A DNA stretch of 33,174 nt from Spirochaetaceae bacterium (GCA_016744925.1 JADGDJ010000025.1:1-33174); one strand, 5' to 3'; positions 1 to 8,583 are shown, counted from the first letter of the stretch. Made by a program: numbers and translations. Notes: generated by a model not told the origin, from the sequence alone.

Positions 1-138
1 TTTACCGTAGGCTCCTGTTCTTCATTTGCCGACCCGGCGACAGAAAAAATTGCTAAAAAAGCAAATAATGAATACAAGTTGAGTGGCCCAATGGAGCTCT
101 TGGCATACTATGATCGGCAACCGGTTTTTTATGTTTAA
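1..138 (+). CDS. C-terminal end of an unidentified protein (5' truncated by the window)
   Basis: Frame 1 is open from the first base to a TAA at 136-138 and gives 45 residues ending in DRQPVFYV. The start lies outside the window. I do not recognise the family. The segment contains GSCSSFADPATEK and a KLSGPMELLAYYDRQP tail, which read like ordinary coding sequence. The gene converges on the outer-membrane gene on the other strand, and the two stop codons overlap by 4 nt. A chance open frame of this length is possible, so confidence is moderate. Confidence 0.5.
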   Translation, partial: FTVGSCSSFADPATEKIAKKANNEYKLSGPMELLAYYDRQPVFYV

Positions 139-1406
139 TAGGCTAATGAACTGCTGATTTCCAGTTCATAAGTATCTGGATCGGAAGAAAAGAGACTATT
201 GAGGTCAGCACCAAATGAAAATCGAAACTGCAGGCTGCTGAAACGATCGGCAAAAACAATGAGATCAGTCCCTCCGGAAAAGCGGAAGTCACTTTTGAAA
301 ACCGTACCCATGTCAATAAAAGGCTGAAGGTGTAATTCGAATTTATCCTTGACATCCACAATGGGAAACTCGAGGCTGAAATTAAAAAACAGAGCCTGTT
401 CTCCAAACATGTAGTCGTCGAGCACACCTCTCATATTTTCTCCCAGATCTTCAATCTCTTCGTTCCAGCTTTTTATGGCATAAAAACGGATTGATGGATT
501 TATTTTCCTCCAAGTATGAAAATAAAGAATTTCTAGATCGATAGACGTACTGATTTTTACATCGTCATCATAAGGAGAAAATCCCAGAGAGTGACCTGCT
601 TCTCCAGAGAATCCCGATCTCTTGAAATCCAACCAGTCGATGGCTTCATAGGAGAAAGAGTGCTTCCAGTAAAATTGAAAGGGGTAGTACTGAGCCGTTC
701 CAAGGTGGTCTTCAAAGCCGTAGGCAAAGCGGAACTCTGGTGAAACCGTGTAAAAGATATTTTCAGATTCGGGCAAATTTATCTTTGAGCTTATAATCAA
801 GTCTGTACGATATACATCGTAGTCCCTCTGGAGGACATAATTCTCAATTGTTCTGTTATTGGTAAAACTTTGAAGAATTTCAGCAGAGAAGATAAAACTT
901 CCGATTTTAATATTGTTGACCGAGGGGTTAATTTTCCAGTCTCCCGTCTTCATTCTGCCATTTTCCAATTTTAAGTCCACTGCCCCTTCAATGAAAAAAT
1001 TAAGAAGAGAACCTCCGACATTAAAATAATAAAATTCCATCCCTAGGCGGAAGCCTGTATTGGAGTCGTATTTGGGGTAGGGTATGGGATATATTTTCCA
1101 ACCGTCTTTTAGGTAAATAGTTAGAGTAAATTCATTCCCGATTTCAGTCTCGAGTTCATAAGACCCCTCCTGGAAGAGTCTTAGGTTGAGTAGGTTCTGC
1201 ACTTCTTCAGCAATTGTTTGTTCCATTTCTATATAAGAGGAAAATTGATCTCCAGAGTGAAGATCCATATATCTCTCCAGGGCACCTGATGTTGTCTGCC
1301 CTTCAATTTTGTAGACTATTTCGCCAATGGAATATGGTTGTGTTTCGGCAAAAGCCGGAGAAAGTGCTGCCAAAAGAATCAGCAGCACTATTGTTTTATG
1401 TATCAT
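135..1406 (-). CDS. Outer-membrane beta-barrel protein with one POTRA-like domain (paralog 1)
   Basis: About 423 residues. A signal peptide (MIHKTIVLLILLAALSPAFAE) is followed by a region resembling one POTRA domain (about residues 25-105: IGEIVYKIEG, then NLLNLRLFQEGSYELE and FTLTIYLKD) and then long alternating beta-strand sequence ending in an aromatic residue (SSLAY), as outer-membrane barrels do. The protein shares the YPIPYPKY-SNTGFRLG block and a GVLDDYM-G block with its upstream neighbour, so the two are tandem duplicates. The architecture recalls the BamA/TamA (Omp85) superfamily, but with a single POTRA and a small barrel. Role and substrate are unknown. I chose ATG at 1406; an in-frame TTG at 1415 is the alternative. 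There is no SD. A weak promoter (TTGGAA, 18 nt, TATTGT) ends 5 nt before the ATG. Confident on outer-membrane location, less so on family. Confidence 0.8.
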   Translation of the reverse strand: MIHKTIVLLILLAALSPAFAETQPYSIGEIVYKIEGQTTSGALERYMDLHSGDQFSSYIEMEQTIAEEVQNLLNLRLFQEGSYELETEIGNEFTLTIYLKDGWKIYPIPYPKYDSNTGFRLGMEFYYFNVGGSLLNFFIEGAVDLKLENGRMKTGDWKINPSVNNIKIGSFIFSAEILQSFTNNRTIENYVLQRDYDVYRTDLIISSKINLPESENIFYTVSPEFRFAYGFEDHLGTAQYYPFQFYWKHSFSYEAIDWLDFKRSGFSGEAGHSLGFSPYDDDVKISTSIDLEILYFHTWRKINPSIRFYAIKSWNEEIEDLGENMRGVLDDYMFGEQALFFNFSLEFPIVDVKDKFELHLQPFIDMGTVFKSDFRFSGGTDLIVFADRFSSLQFRFSFGADLNSLFSSDPDTYELEISSSLAY

Positions 1407-1448
1407 CTTATACAATATTACGCAGAACTTCTATTTTCCAATTCATAT

Positions 1449-2819
1449 TTAATAAGAAACTGAACTCGTGATATCAATTTCGTATCGGCTTGACCAATCG
1501 GGATTGCTTAAATCAAAACCGATAGTGGCTCTTGCCTGCATGCTGTTCAGTTTGTCGAGATAGAGAACAAAGTCGGCTCCGGTTGTATAAGCAAAGTCAT
1601 TTTCAAGATCAAAATCTACATCACTTTTTTTAACGGCACCAATTTCAAAGAAAGGTCTAATCTGGATTTCACCGACACCGTCCCAGTCAAATACGGATAT
1701 ATTCAGGTCTACACTCATAAAGGCTCCCATATATCCGTACATATAATCATCAACGACACCTCTCAGGTACTCCCCCATTCCTGTCATTTCATAATTGTAT
1801 GAGTAAGCCCCATTAATTTGAGAGGATAAATTCAAATATTTGCTGATTATCCAGAACCCTTTAGCTCCTAATTTAAAATCTGATTTAAAAGTGACATCAT
1901 TTTCTAGGTCATATGAAGCAATTAGTGCATTAGAGAGTGAGACTGAATAGCCCTCTCGGAAATTTCCGATCCAATCTAAACAATCATAACCCAATTCATG
2001 GTTGAAAGTGAAATTGAAAAATTCATAATCTATGCGGGTGTTGTATTGCGGAAGCTCTACATTATTACTGTCATATCGTAATTCCTTTATCCCGTAGTTA
2101 AAACTCACGCTGGGTTCCATTGAATAATATAAATCAAGGGGAAATTGAAACTTTGTTCCTATACCGATGCTTGACGTATGAACTGTAAACTCCTGCTGTA
2201 GAGTGTCGTTTTCGTATTTTTTAACTGTAGAAAAGCTTTGATCCAGAGATACACTGAATTCCTGTCCCCATAAGTTTATCCCTTCCAGACCCGGCGAAAT
2301 ATTCCAGTCGGATATTTCCCATTCGTTTTTTGCTGTATTTTTATCGATGTTCATTCCTGTAAACAGCTGAAAATCCATGAGAGTGCCGAAGGCATTAAAA
2401 TAAAAAAACTTTATCCCAAGTCGAAAACCTGTATTCGATGAGTATTTAGGATAGGGGATAGGGTAGATATTCCATGTATCCCGAACTCTCAAGGTGACTG
2501 TGTACTTAGTTTTCTGGTCATCTGAACTTGTCTCTAACAATTCGTATTCAGCCATTTCGAAAACTCTCATATTGATGAGATCCTGAGTGTTCTCTTCCAT
2601 ATATTCAACAAGAGATTCATAATCAGTGAATTCTTTGCCTTCAAAGAGATCTATTTCACCGAGGAGATACTTCCTTTTTGTCGATCCGTCAATTTCTGTT
2701 TCTATTTTTGTTATGACTGCTCTTTTATCCATTGATTCAGCTGATAAATTTACTGTAATAGCGGTAAGCAGCAGTGATATCAGAATAATTGTGTAAAATC
2801 TTTTGTATGTATTTTTCAT
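1449..2819 (-). CDS. Outer-membrane beta-barrel protein with one POTRA-like domain (paralog 2)
   Basis: 456 residues from ATG at 2819. The signal peptide is MKNTYKRFYTIILISLLLTA..., followed by a POTRA-like region (VITKIETEIDG ... LINMRVFEMAEYELLE ... YTVTLRVRDTW) and then barrel-like sequence ending in TSSVSY. It is paralogous to the gene 42 nt downstream: both carry YPIPYPKY-SNTGFRLG after the POTRA and a RGVVDDYMYG-type block near the end. The open frame continues upstream to 3077, but that part is antisense to aroB and carries no signal sequence, so the start at the signal peptide is preferred. A promoter ending 8 nt before the ATG supports this start. A role in outer-membrane assembly or export is inferred only from the Omp85-like layout. 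Confidence 0.82.
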   Translation of the reverse strand: MKNTYKRFYTIILISLLLTAITVNLSAESMDKRAVITKIETEIDGSTKRKYLLGEIDLFEGKEFTDYESLVEYMEENTQDLINMRVFEMAEYELLETSSDDQKTKYTVTLRVRDTWNIYPIPYPKYSSNTGFRLGIKFFYFNAFGTLMDFQLFTGMNIDKNTAKNEWEISDWNISPGLEGINLWGQEFSVSLDQSFSTVKKYENDTLQQEFTVHTSSIGIGTKFQFPLDLYYSMEPSVSFNYGIKELRYDSNNVELPQYNTRIDYEFFNFTFNHELGYDCLDWIGNFREGYSVSLSNALIASYDLENDVTFKSDFKLGAKGFWIISKYLNLSSQINGAYSYNYEMTGMGEYLRGVVDDYMYGYMGAFMSVDLNISVFDWDGVGEIQIRPFFEIGAVKKSDVDFDLENDFAYTTGADFVLYLDKLNSMQARATIGFDLSNPDWSSRYEIDITSSVSY

Positions 2820-2827
2820 ATGCTGTG

Positions 2828-2856
2828 AATTTATCACATAGATGTTCGAATAACAA
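2828..2856 (-). promoter_or_regulatory. Sigma-70-like promoter of outer-membrane paralog 2, predicted leaderless
   Basis: Read on the minus strand: TTGTTA (2856-2851), 17 nt, TAAATT (2833-2828), 8 nt, ATG at 2819. The start point would fall at or next to the ATG, and no SD is present. Its -35 box lies 2 bp from the divergent aroB -35 box. Confidence 0.55.
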
Positions 2857-2858
2857 GC

Positions 2859-2887
2859 TTGTCTAAAGGCAATCGACTGTCTATAAT
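2859..2887 (+). promoter_or_regulatory. Sigma-70-like promoter of aroB, predicted leaderless
   Basis: TTGTCT (2859-2864), a 17-nt spacer and a perfect TATAAT (2882-2887) are followed by 7 nt and ATG at 2895. Transcription starting 7-8 nt after the -10 box would begin at the start codon. The alternative in-frame TTG start at 2859 is the -35 box itself. Confidence 0.75.
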
Positions 2888-2894
2888 TTTGATT

Positions 2895-3932
2895 ATGAAC
2901 GATATTCGCACATTCCAATTTGGAAATTTCACAACAAGAACTGTATTCTGCTCTCCTGACGAAGTGCTGGAAGATGCCCTGCTCGTATTTGATGAAAATA
3001 CGGTTAAACTCTTTCCAGAAAGAAGTGTCCGCAATTCTATCATCCTCCCTCCGGGAGAGAAATCCAAAAACTGGCAATCAATTGATACTATTGTCAAATC
3101 AGCTATTGAAGGATCATACGGAAGAGATGGTTGCTTTTGCGCTATTGGCGGCGGTGTCCTCTGTGATATGACGGCTTTTGCCGCATCTGTTTATATGCGG
3201 GGGTGTTCGGTAATTCTCGTTCCAACAACCTTGCTGGCCATGGTTGATGCTTCCCTCGGTGGAAAAACCGGTATTGATTATGAAGGGTATAAAAATATGG
3301 TGGGCACTTTTTATCCCGCATCGGAAGTGCGTTATTGTCCGGAACTGCTTAAAACACTACCGGAAAAAGAGTTTCTGAGCGGATTGGGAGAAGTTGTAAA
3401 AACGGCCATGCTCGGTGACAGCGATTTGTTCACCTATCTGAAAGAGAATAAAGATCTTGTTCTGCAGAGAGATCTGGATGCTCTGAAAGAGATTATAAGA
3501 CGGTGTATTCACGTAAAAGGCCGGGTCGTCGAGAAGGATCTTCATGAGAGAGGAGTCCGGGCTACCTTAAATCTCGGTCATACTTTTGCTCATGCTCTCG
3601 AATCTGTGTCCGGTTTTAGCGACTGGTCTCACGGTGAAGCCGTAGCCTGGGGATTGTTAATGGCTATGGAAACCGGTGTGGAATTGCAGATCACCGATAA
3701 TTACTACGCTCTGGAAGTGAGAAAAATACTTGAGGATTACAATTTCAGGCTTTATGCTGAATTTGATACGGATCAGATGATAGAGGCGATGAATCAAGAT
3801 AAGAAAAAGAAAGGCGGAATCGTCAATTTTATTCTTCAGAAGAATCTTGAGGAGACCATTATCAGGCCCGTAGATAAAGAGATCATTAAAACTGTCTTAG
3901 AGCGAAACAGAAAAAGAGCAGGTGAAATGTGA
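2895..3932 (+). CDS. aroB: 3-dehydroquinate synthase
   Basis: 345 residues, normal for AroB, which converts DAHP to 3-dehydroquinate in the shikimate pathway using NAD+ and a divalent metal in the cytoplasm. The sequence shows the NAD-binding stretch CAIGGGVLCDMTAFAAS, the PTTLLAMVDASLGGKTGID signature, the GLGEVVKTAML block and the metal-ligand region LNLGHTFAHALE followed by SHGEAVAWGL. ATG at 2895 is preferred because a strong promoter ends 7 nt upstream of it; a TTG 36 nt upstream would lie in the -35 box. No SD is visible, so the mRNA is probably leaderless. The 3' end overlaps the downstream cyclic-nucleotide-binding gene by 4 nt (GTGA), so the two are probably co-transcribed. Confidence 0.97.
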   Translation: MNDIRTFQFGNFTTRTVFCSPDEVLEDALLVFDENTVKLFPERSVRNSIILPPGEKSKNWQSIDTIVKSAIEGSYGRDGCFCAIGGGVLCDMTAFAASVYMRGCSVILVPTTLLAMVDASLGGKTGIDYEGYKNMVGTFYPASEVRYCPELLKTLPEKEFLSGLGEVVKTAMLGDSDLFTYLKENKDLVLQRDLDALKEIIRRCIHVKGRVVEKDLHERGVRATLNLGHTFAHALESVSGFSDWSHGEAVAWGLLMAMETGVELQITDNYYALEVRKILEDYNFRLYAEFDTDQMIEAMNQDKKKKGGIVNFILQKNLEETIIRPVDKEIIKTVLERNRKRAGEM

Positions 3933-4576
3933 AGTTAAACGGAAATGTTTTTAACAAATTTATACAGAATATCGAAGCCGGACATACCATTTTTCGAGAG
4001 GGAGATGCGGGAAACCAAATGTTTCTCATTGTTGAAGGTGATGTGGAAATCAGAAAAAAAACCACTGAGAAGTCCACTACGACACTGGCAACACTAAAAA
4101 AAGGAGACTTTTTTGGTGAAATGGCTATGGTGGAGCGCAAACCGCGGTCCGCTTCGGCAATTGCTCTTTCTACATGTCGCCTGCTGGCTCTGGATCAGAA
4201 CGCTTTTATGGCTCTTATTGAGCAGAACTCGGATTTTGCTGTGAGAATGATTAAAGTACTAGCAACCAGGCTGAGGCGAACCAATCTTCTTGTTGAGCAG
4301 GTTATGGGTTCCGATATACAAAAACAGGTTTTTCTGGGTTTGGGAGATTATTTTAATCACACAGGCTCCAAATCTGATCTTTCAGCCAATAATGGAGTCG
4401 TTATCGAAATAGATAATTTCGCAAAATGGGCATCCAAACATCTTGGGATTCCCGAGAGCTCCATTCCCGGAGCTATATCAGGTCTGTTGAAACGTCGTGT
4501 CGTGCACACAGTTCCCGGATCTGATGATGAGACTCATATTTTTATTGAAAAGCGCATCATCCTGCGAATGCAGTAA
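3929..4576 (+). CDS. Crp/Fnr-like cyclic-nucleotide-binding protein
   Basis: 215 residues. The N-terminal 120 or so residues form a cNMP-binding beta-roll: AGHTIFREGDAGNQMFLIVEGDVEI, then GDFFGEMAMVERKPRSASAIA, with the Glu of FGEMA and the Arg of PRSASA at the phosphate/ribose-binding positions of the family. A long helix (VRMIKVLATRLRRTNLLVEQV) follows, as in Crp dimers. The C-terminal 75 residues (FAKWASKHLGIPESSIPGAISGLLKRRVV) look like a short winged-helix DNA-binding domain. It is therefore probably a transcription regulator; ligand and targets are unknown. It starts with GTG at 3929, overlapping the aroB stop, with AGGTGA as SD. A terminator follows directly. Confidence 0.85.
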   Translation: MKLNGNVFNKFIQNIEAGHTIFREGDAGNQMFLIVEGDVEIRKKTTEKSTTTLATLKKGDFFGEMAMVERKPRSASAIALSTCRLLALDQNAFMALIEQNSDFAVRMIKVLATRLRRTNLLVEQVMGSDIQKQVFLGLGDYFNHTGSKSDLSANNGVVIEIDNFAKWASKHLGIPESSIPGAISGLLKRRVVHTVPGSDDETHIFIEKRIILRMQ

Positions 4577-4580
4577 TTTC

Positions 4581-4619
4581 AACGCAGAGCCAAATCGAAG
4601 CTCTGCGTTATTTGTTTCT
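4581..4619. terminator. Bidirectional intrinsic terminator between convergent genes
   Basis: A perfect 10-bp stem, AACGCAGAGC (4581-4590) and GCTCTGCGTT (4600-4609), encloses a 9-nt loop and is followed by a T-rich tail. It sits between the stop of the cNMP-binding gene and the stop of the DEAH helicase. Confidence 0.8.
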
Positions 4620-4629
4620 ACCGACCGTT

Positions 4630-7119
4630 TTAATTCTCTATAAACCACTCATCGAGCCATCGATAAACCTTATTGATTCTTTTCCACAATTCTTCGTTTA
4701 TATCTTCAGATACTTCGTCGGCTAGCAATTCCAGTGAAGCCAGACTTTCGTTGAGTGATGTGTTGAGCTGGCGGCTGCTCTTAAACCAGTAACTTCCCTT
4801 ACCGTCGGTCATGAGGGTTAAAAATCCGAGGGTTTGTTTTTTTCTCTTCCCCCCCTCGACAGCTTTGAGTATATAACATAACTGGAAGGACAATTCCTCC
4901 AGTTGCTGCTGATTTTCCACATGATAGTTTTTGTTGGGAAATTTCTTAATGATGTCTTTGGCGGGGTTGAGCATTTTGGCCGCTTTTAAGATTGTGCTGA
5001 CCCGGGTTACTGTCATAAACTCTATCCCCTGGTAGTACATCTTGCCTTTCAATCCTCCGAAATCGGGCAATTGGTCCCGATTGTATGGTTTGAGAGCCTG
5101 AGAGAGTTTCTCCCAGTCCATTATGGCAATTTTTTTCCCTTTCCCTCTGTCCTGCACCAATTTGAACACTGTTGATCCGATCTTGATCTCCCAGGTGGTG
5201 TCTCTTTTCCCTTTTACCAGTTCTTTGCGCGTTTTATTTCCCGCTTTTTCCTGAATCTGCATGCTGTCCGCCAGGTCGGGGCTTATATTTTTAATCCAGT
5301 GTTTTTCCAGGGGCGATACGGATCTGGCATAGGTTCTCGATGTTTTTACGATCTCGCCTGCAACGATAAAGCGGGGATTTTCTCTGAACATGACCGAACC
5401 GGGGTGGATGATTATCTTTTCAGCTGTGAGGCTTTTGTAAACTCCTCTTCCCGAACGGACGCAGACAAACTGGATCAATCCTTTGGCACATGTGGTGAGG
5501 AAATCCTCTACAGAACCACCTTCGGATATGGGGATTCCCATATCGCTGACAATTTCCTCCAGTTGATTTTCAATATTCACCAGATCATTCATGGTTCTCA
5601 GGTCCAGATAGTTTATACTGCAGAATTTTTCACTGTTTTCGGCCTTCAGAAATAAGTTGAAGAGGTTGAGGTAGGTTAGGAAATCTCCTCCGTCCCGCCT
5701 GAAACGGTGATGGGCTTTTCTTGCCTCCAGCTCCTCTCCCTGAGGGAGGAGATAAGGGGAGTTCGTCGAGAGAAAAGTTGTGGCTATGATCACTTCCTTA
5801 AGGACCGACGGAGTTTTCATAACCGCTTCGACAATCATTCGGGCATGGCGTGGCATGAGAGGGAATTTTACCATCATTTCACCGATGGCTGAGAGACTGT
5901 TGTCATCTTCCAGAGCATTGAGTAATTTCAGGGTTTCCACCGCGCCGATGATCCCTTTTCTACCGGGAGGAGAGATAAAATCGAAAGAGTGAAAATCCCG
6001 TATTCCGATCTCCGACATTCTCAATACCACTTCCGCCAGATCCGTTCTATATATCTCTTCGCGGGTATAGAGCGGGCGAATCTTAAAACTATCTTTTTCA
6101 TAGAGACGGAAACACATTCCCGGCTGGGTTCGTCCAGCGCGCCCTTTTCTCTGATTGCTCGAGGCTTGTGATATTTCTGTTTCGATGAGTGATGATGTAA
6201 AAGTCTTCGGATTGTAATAATTCTGTTTGCACAAGCCTGAATCTATTACTGTTGTAACACCGTCAATAGTGACACTCGTTTCGGCTATATTGGTGGAGAC
6301 CACCACTTTAGTTTTGCCCAGAGGTGCTTTGATAAAGACTTTTTCCTGTTCCTCTTTCCCAAGCCGTCCATAGAGACCCTGGACGTGCAGTTTTCTTCTT
6401 ACTGACGATGCCTGTAGTTTGGCAATGGTATCTTTTATGAACTTTTCCCCTTGCAGGAATATGAGAATGTCCCCTTTTTCTCTGGAGGTCCGCTCCACTA
6501 TGGATGCAATTTTATTGACCAGAACTTCCGGGTCATCACTTTGAGGGGGATCATATAAGACTGTTACAGGGTAAGGTTGTGTTTCTATACGCACGATAGG
6601 GCAGGCACCGAAATACTCGGAGAAAACCGATGTATTCAGTGTCGCCGAAGAGATGATGACTTTAAATTCGGGCCGATTGGCAATGACATTTTTAAGCAGT
6701 CCCAGGATGAAGTCGATGTTGAGGCTCCTCTCGTGGGCTTCATCAACCATCATCACCGAATATTTGCTCAGCATAGGGTCTGTTTTCATCTCCTGAAGCA
6801 GAATCCCGTCGGTCATAATTTTGAGTTTGGTCGAGAAGATGGTTTCGTCTTCAAAGCGCATTTTGTATCCCACTAGTCCGGGGATTTTTTCTCCAAGCTG
6901 TTTAGCTATATATTCACTGACAGAAACGGCTGCTATTCTTCTGGGCTGTGTGACACCGACCATACCGTAATTGGTATATCCGGCTTCGTGGAGGATCAAA
7001 GGGAGCTGTGTTGTTTTTCCCGATCCTGTGGGACTTTCGACTACGATTACCTGATTTTTCTCCAGGGCGTCCAGTATTTTATCTTTCTGTTTATAAACAG
7101 GTAAATCTTTCGCTTTCAT
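4630..7119 (-). CDS. DEAH-box ATP-dependent RNA helicase (HrpA/HrpB type)
   Basis: 829 residues. Superfamily 2 helicase motifs appear in order: Walker A TGSGKT (31-36), TQPRR (58-62), DEAH (126-129), SAT (158-160), STNIAETSVTIDGV (275-288) and QRKGRAGR (323-330). The helicase-associated region follows (about 390-600). The last 200 or so residues are not a domain I can name; at 829 residues the protein lacks the long C-terminus of E. coli HrpA (about 1300) and is nearer to HrpB in size. Likely role is ATP-driven RNA or RNP remodelling in the cytoplasm. Start ATG at 7119 has no proper SD, and a promoter ends 6 nt before it, so the mRNA is probably leaderless. It is transcribed after hisS in the same direction, with a terminator-like hairpin between. 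Confidence 0.92.
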   Translation of the reverse strand: MKAKDLPVYKQKDKILDALEKNQVIVVESPTGSGKTTQLPLILHEAGYTNYGMVGVTQPRRIAAVSVSEYIAKQLGEKIPGLVGYKMRFEDETIFSTKLKIMTDGILLQEMKTDPMLSKYSVMMVDEAHERSLNIDFILGLLKNVIANRPEFKVIISSATLNTSVFSEYFGACPIVRIETQPYPVTVLYDPPQSDDPEVLVNKIASIVERTSREKGDILIFLQGEKFIKDTIAKLQASSVRRKLHVQGLYGRLGKEEQEKVFIKAPLGKTKVVVSTNIAETSVTIDGVTTVIDSGLCKQNYYNPKTFTSSLIETEISQASSNQRKGRAGRTQPGMCFRLYEKDSFKIRPLYTREEIYRTDLAEVVLRMSEIGIRDFHSFDFISPPGRKGIIGAVETLKLLNALEDDNSLSAIGEMMVKFPLMPRHARMIVEAVMKTPSVLKEVIIATTFLSTNSPYLLPQGEELEARKAHHRFRRDGGDFLTYLNLFNLFLKAENSEKFCSINYLDLRTMNDLVNIENQLEEIVSDMGIPISEGGSVEDFLTTCAKGLIQFVCVRSGRGVYKSLTAEKIIIHPGSVMFRENPRFIVAGEIVKTSRTYARSVSPLEKHWIKNISPDLADSMQIQEKAGNKTRKELVKGKRDTTWEIKIGSTVFKLVQDRGKGKKIAIMDWEKLSQALKPYNRDQLPDFGGLKGKMYYQGIEFMTVTRVSTILKAAKMLNPAKDIIKKFPNKNYHVENQQQLEELSFQLCYILKAVEGGKRKKQTLGFLTLMTDGKGSYWFKSSRQLNTSLNESLASLELLADEVSEDINEELWKRINKVYRWLDEWFIEN

Positions 7120-7125
7120 ACCCTA

Positions 7126-7154
7126 AGTGTAACAGTAACAGAGATATTAAGCAA
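7126..7154 (-). promoter_or_regulatory. Promoter of the DEAH helicase gene, predicted leaderless
   Basis: Minus strand: TTGCTT (7154-7149), 17 nt, TACACT (7131-7126), 6 nt, ATG at 7119. No usable SD lies between the -10 box and the start codon. Confidence 0.55.
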
Positions 7155-7170
7155 AAGGCAATGTGAGGTG

Positions 7171-7215
7171 AAAAGAGTAAGGGAGAAGGTCTTCCTCTCT
7201 CCGAACTCCTTACTC
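7171..7215 (-). terminator. Probable intrinsic terminator downstream of hisS
   Basis: Minus-strand RNA carries GAGTAAGGAG ... CTCCCTTACTC, a stem of about 10 bp with one bulge, enclosing a purine-rich loop and followed by TTTT (plus-strand AAAA at 7171-7174). It begins about 10 nt after the hisS stop. Confidence 0.55.
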
Positions 7216-7225
7216 CCATCTCTTC

Positions 7226-8533
7226 TTACTTACTGATCAGAGCCTTCACCTTTCCGATTGCCTCTTCAAGAGTCAAATCATTCCAGTTTTCCCTCTCCGT
7301 TAGATCTTTCAGATTCACAACACCCTTGTCGAATTCCTCTTCACCGCAGACCAGTGCATAGGGAATGCTCTTTGCTTCGGCAAATTTAAACTGAGCGTTG
7401 ATTTTCTTTTTCATATGGTACACTTCGCAGTTGATTCCCGCTTTTCTGAAGACGGAAGACAGTTTGTGGTAGTGGCCGAAAAGTTTTTCATCCATAGCGA
7501 GGATAAGAAGATCAGTGAAGCTCTTTTTATCAGAACTGCGGCCGAGCTCTTCCAAGGCGGCTATCAGCCTGTCCAGGCCGATGGATGCTCCTACACCGGG
7601 AAGCTCCTCTTTTGTATAGAGGTTAGCCAGGTTGTTGTAACGACCTCCCGAGCATACCGATCCGATTCCGGGAAGTTCATTGAGGAATGTTTCATAGACG
7701 ATTCCCGTGTAATAGTCCAATCCTCTGGTTATGGAGGGATCGAGTTTGAAAAAGTCCTCCATTTCATTTTCTTTTATGTATCCGAAAACGGTGCGCAGTC
7801 TTTCAGAGTCTTCATCTGCTCCACCGGCTGCAGTTTCCATTTTTTCAAGTGTTTCCAGGGAACTACCGGCCGGTTTGATGAATTCTACGATCTCCCGGGC
7901 ATTGTCTTCAGTGGTGAGCTCTGCAAGCAGTCGAATCACTTCATCTTCACCGATTTTTGCCAGTTTATCGACAATTCTCAGGATCTCTACAGAATTTTTT
8001 GCAATATCCAGCTTGCCCAGCAGTCTGTTGAAAATACCCCTATGACTGAAGTGAACTGTGACATCGCTGACTTTCAGAGCGGTCATCGAGTCGCGCATCA
8101 TCATCAGAATTTCAAAATCAGCTGAAGGTGAATCTATTCCAACAATATCAAAATCGCACTGCATAAATTCTCTATATCTTCCGCGTTGAGTGTTTTCCCC
8201 ACGCCATACTTTATTGATGTGATATCGTTTGAAAGGGAGATGGAGGTCGGATCTGTTTTTAGCCATATATCGTGCAAAGGGGACTGTCAGGTCAAATCTC
8301 ATGGAAACATCTCTTCCGCCGTTATCATTAAACCGATAAACCTGCTTGTCTGTTTCTCCGCCGCCTTTTCCCAGCAGTACTTCCGTATATTCAAGCACAG
8401 GAGTGTCTATGGGGACAAATCCGAAACTTTCGAATTTCTGTTCTAATATACTGATAATCCTTTTTCTTTCAATCTCCTTAACCGGGAGAAAGTCTCTGAA
8501 ACCTTTTAAAATTTTAGGTTCAATTTTTGCCAT
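7226..8533 (-). CDS. hisS: Histidyl-tRNA synthetase
   Basis: 435 residues, a normal HisRS length. This class II enzyme charges tRNA-His with histidine. Visible signatures are the N-terminal KILKGFRDFLP, motif 2 RGENTQRGRYREFMQCD (about 111-127), the HisA-type block LDYYTGIVYE and SVCSGGRYNNL, motif 3 GVGASIGLDRL, and a C-terminal anticodon-binding domain (LILAMDEKLFGHYHKLSSVF). It has the complete synthetase motifs and C-terminal domain, so it is not a HisZ paralog. ATG at 8533 is chosen because AGAGG lies 8 nt upstream; an in-frame TTG at 8554 lies inside a leader hairpin and has no support. Unlike many neighbours it has a leader of about 40 nt with an SD. Confidence 0.97.
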   Translation of the reverse strand: MAKIEPKILKGFRDFLPVKEIERKRIISILEQKFESFGFVPIDTPVLEYTEVLLGKGGGETDKQVYRFNDNGGRDVSMRFDLTVPFARYMAKNRSDLHLPFKRYHINKVWRGENTQRGRYREFMQCDFDIVGIDSPSADFEILMMMRDSMTALKVSDVTVHFSHRGIFNRLLGKLDIAKNSVEILRIVDKLAKIGEDEVIRLLAELTTEDNAREIVEFIKPAGSSLETLEKMETAAGGADEDSERLRTVFGYIKENEMEDFFKLDPSITRGLDYYTGIVYETFLNELPGIGSVCSGGRYNNLANLYTKEELPGVGASIGLDRLIAALEELGRSSDKKSFTDLLILAMDEKLFGHYHKLSSVFRKAGINCEVYHMKKKINAQFKFAEAKSIPYALVCGEEEFDKGVVNLKDLTERENWNDLTLEEAIGKVKALISK

Positions 8534-8552
8534 GCTGTACCTCTTCAAACAC

Positions 8553-8583
8553 AAATCCCCCGGAAGCTGCTCCGGGGATTTTT
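8553..8583. other. GC-rich hairpin in the hisS 5' leader
   Basis: AAATCCCC (8553-8560) and GGGGATTT (8574-8581), with inner GGA/TCC pairing, form a stable stem-loop. Read on the minus strand it lies at the very 5' end of the predicted hisS transcript, about 20 nt upstream of the start codon. On the plus strand it is followed by a T run like a terminator, but no plus-strand gene precedes it. Confidence 0.6.

Noticed and set aside
2859-2894. In-frame TTG start for aroB at 2859
   Set aside because: The TTG is the first half of a strong -35 box, and the ATG at 2895 sits 7 nt after a perfect TATAAT.
2820-3077. Upstream extension of the outer-membrane paralog 2 reading frame
   Set aside because: The extra 86 residues are antisense to aroB and its promoter, and the signal peptide begins at 2819.
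7415-8125. 236-residue open frame on the plus strand
   Set aside because: It is antisense to hisS, which has full family motifs; the translated product shows no recognisable domain.
8534-8554. In-frame TTG start for hisS at 8554
   Set aside because: It lies in the leader hairpin and has no SD; ATG 8533 has AGAGG at good spacing and matches the family N-terminus.
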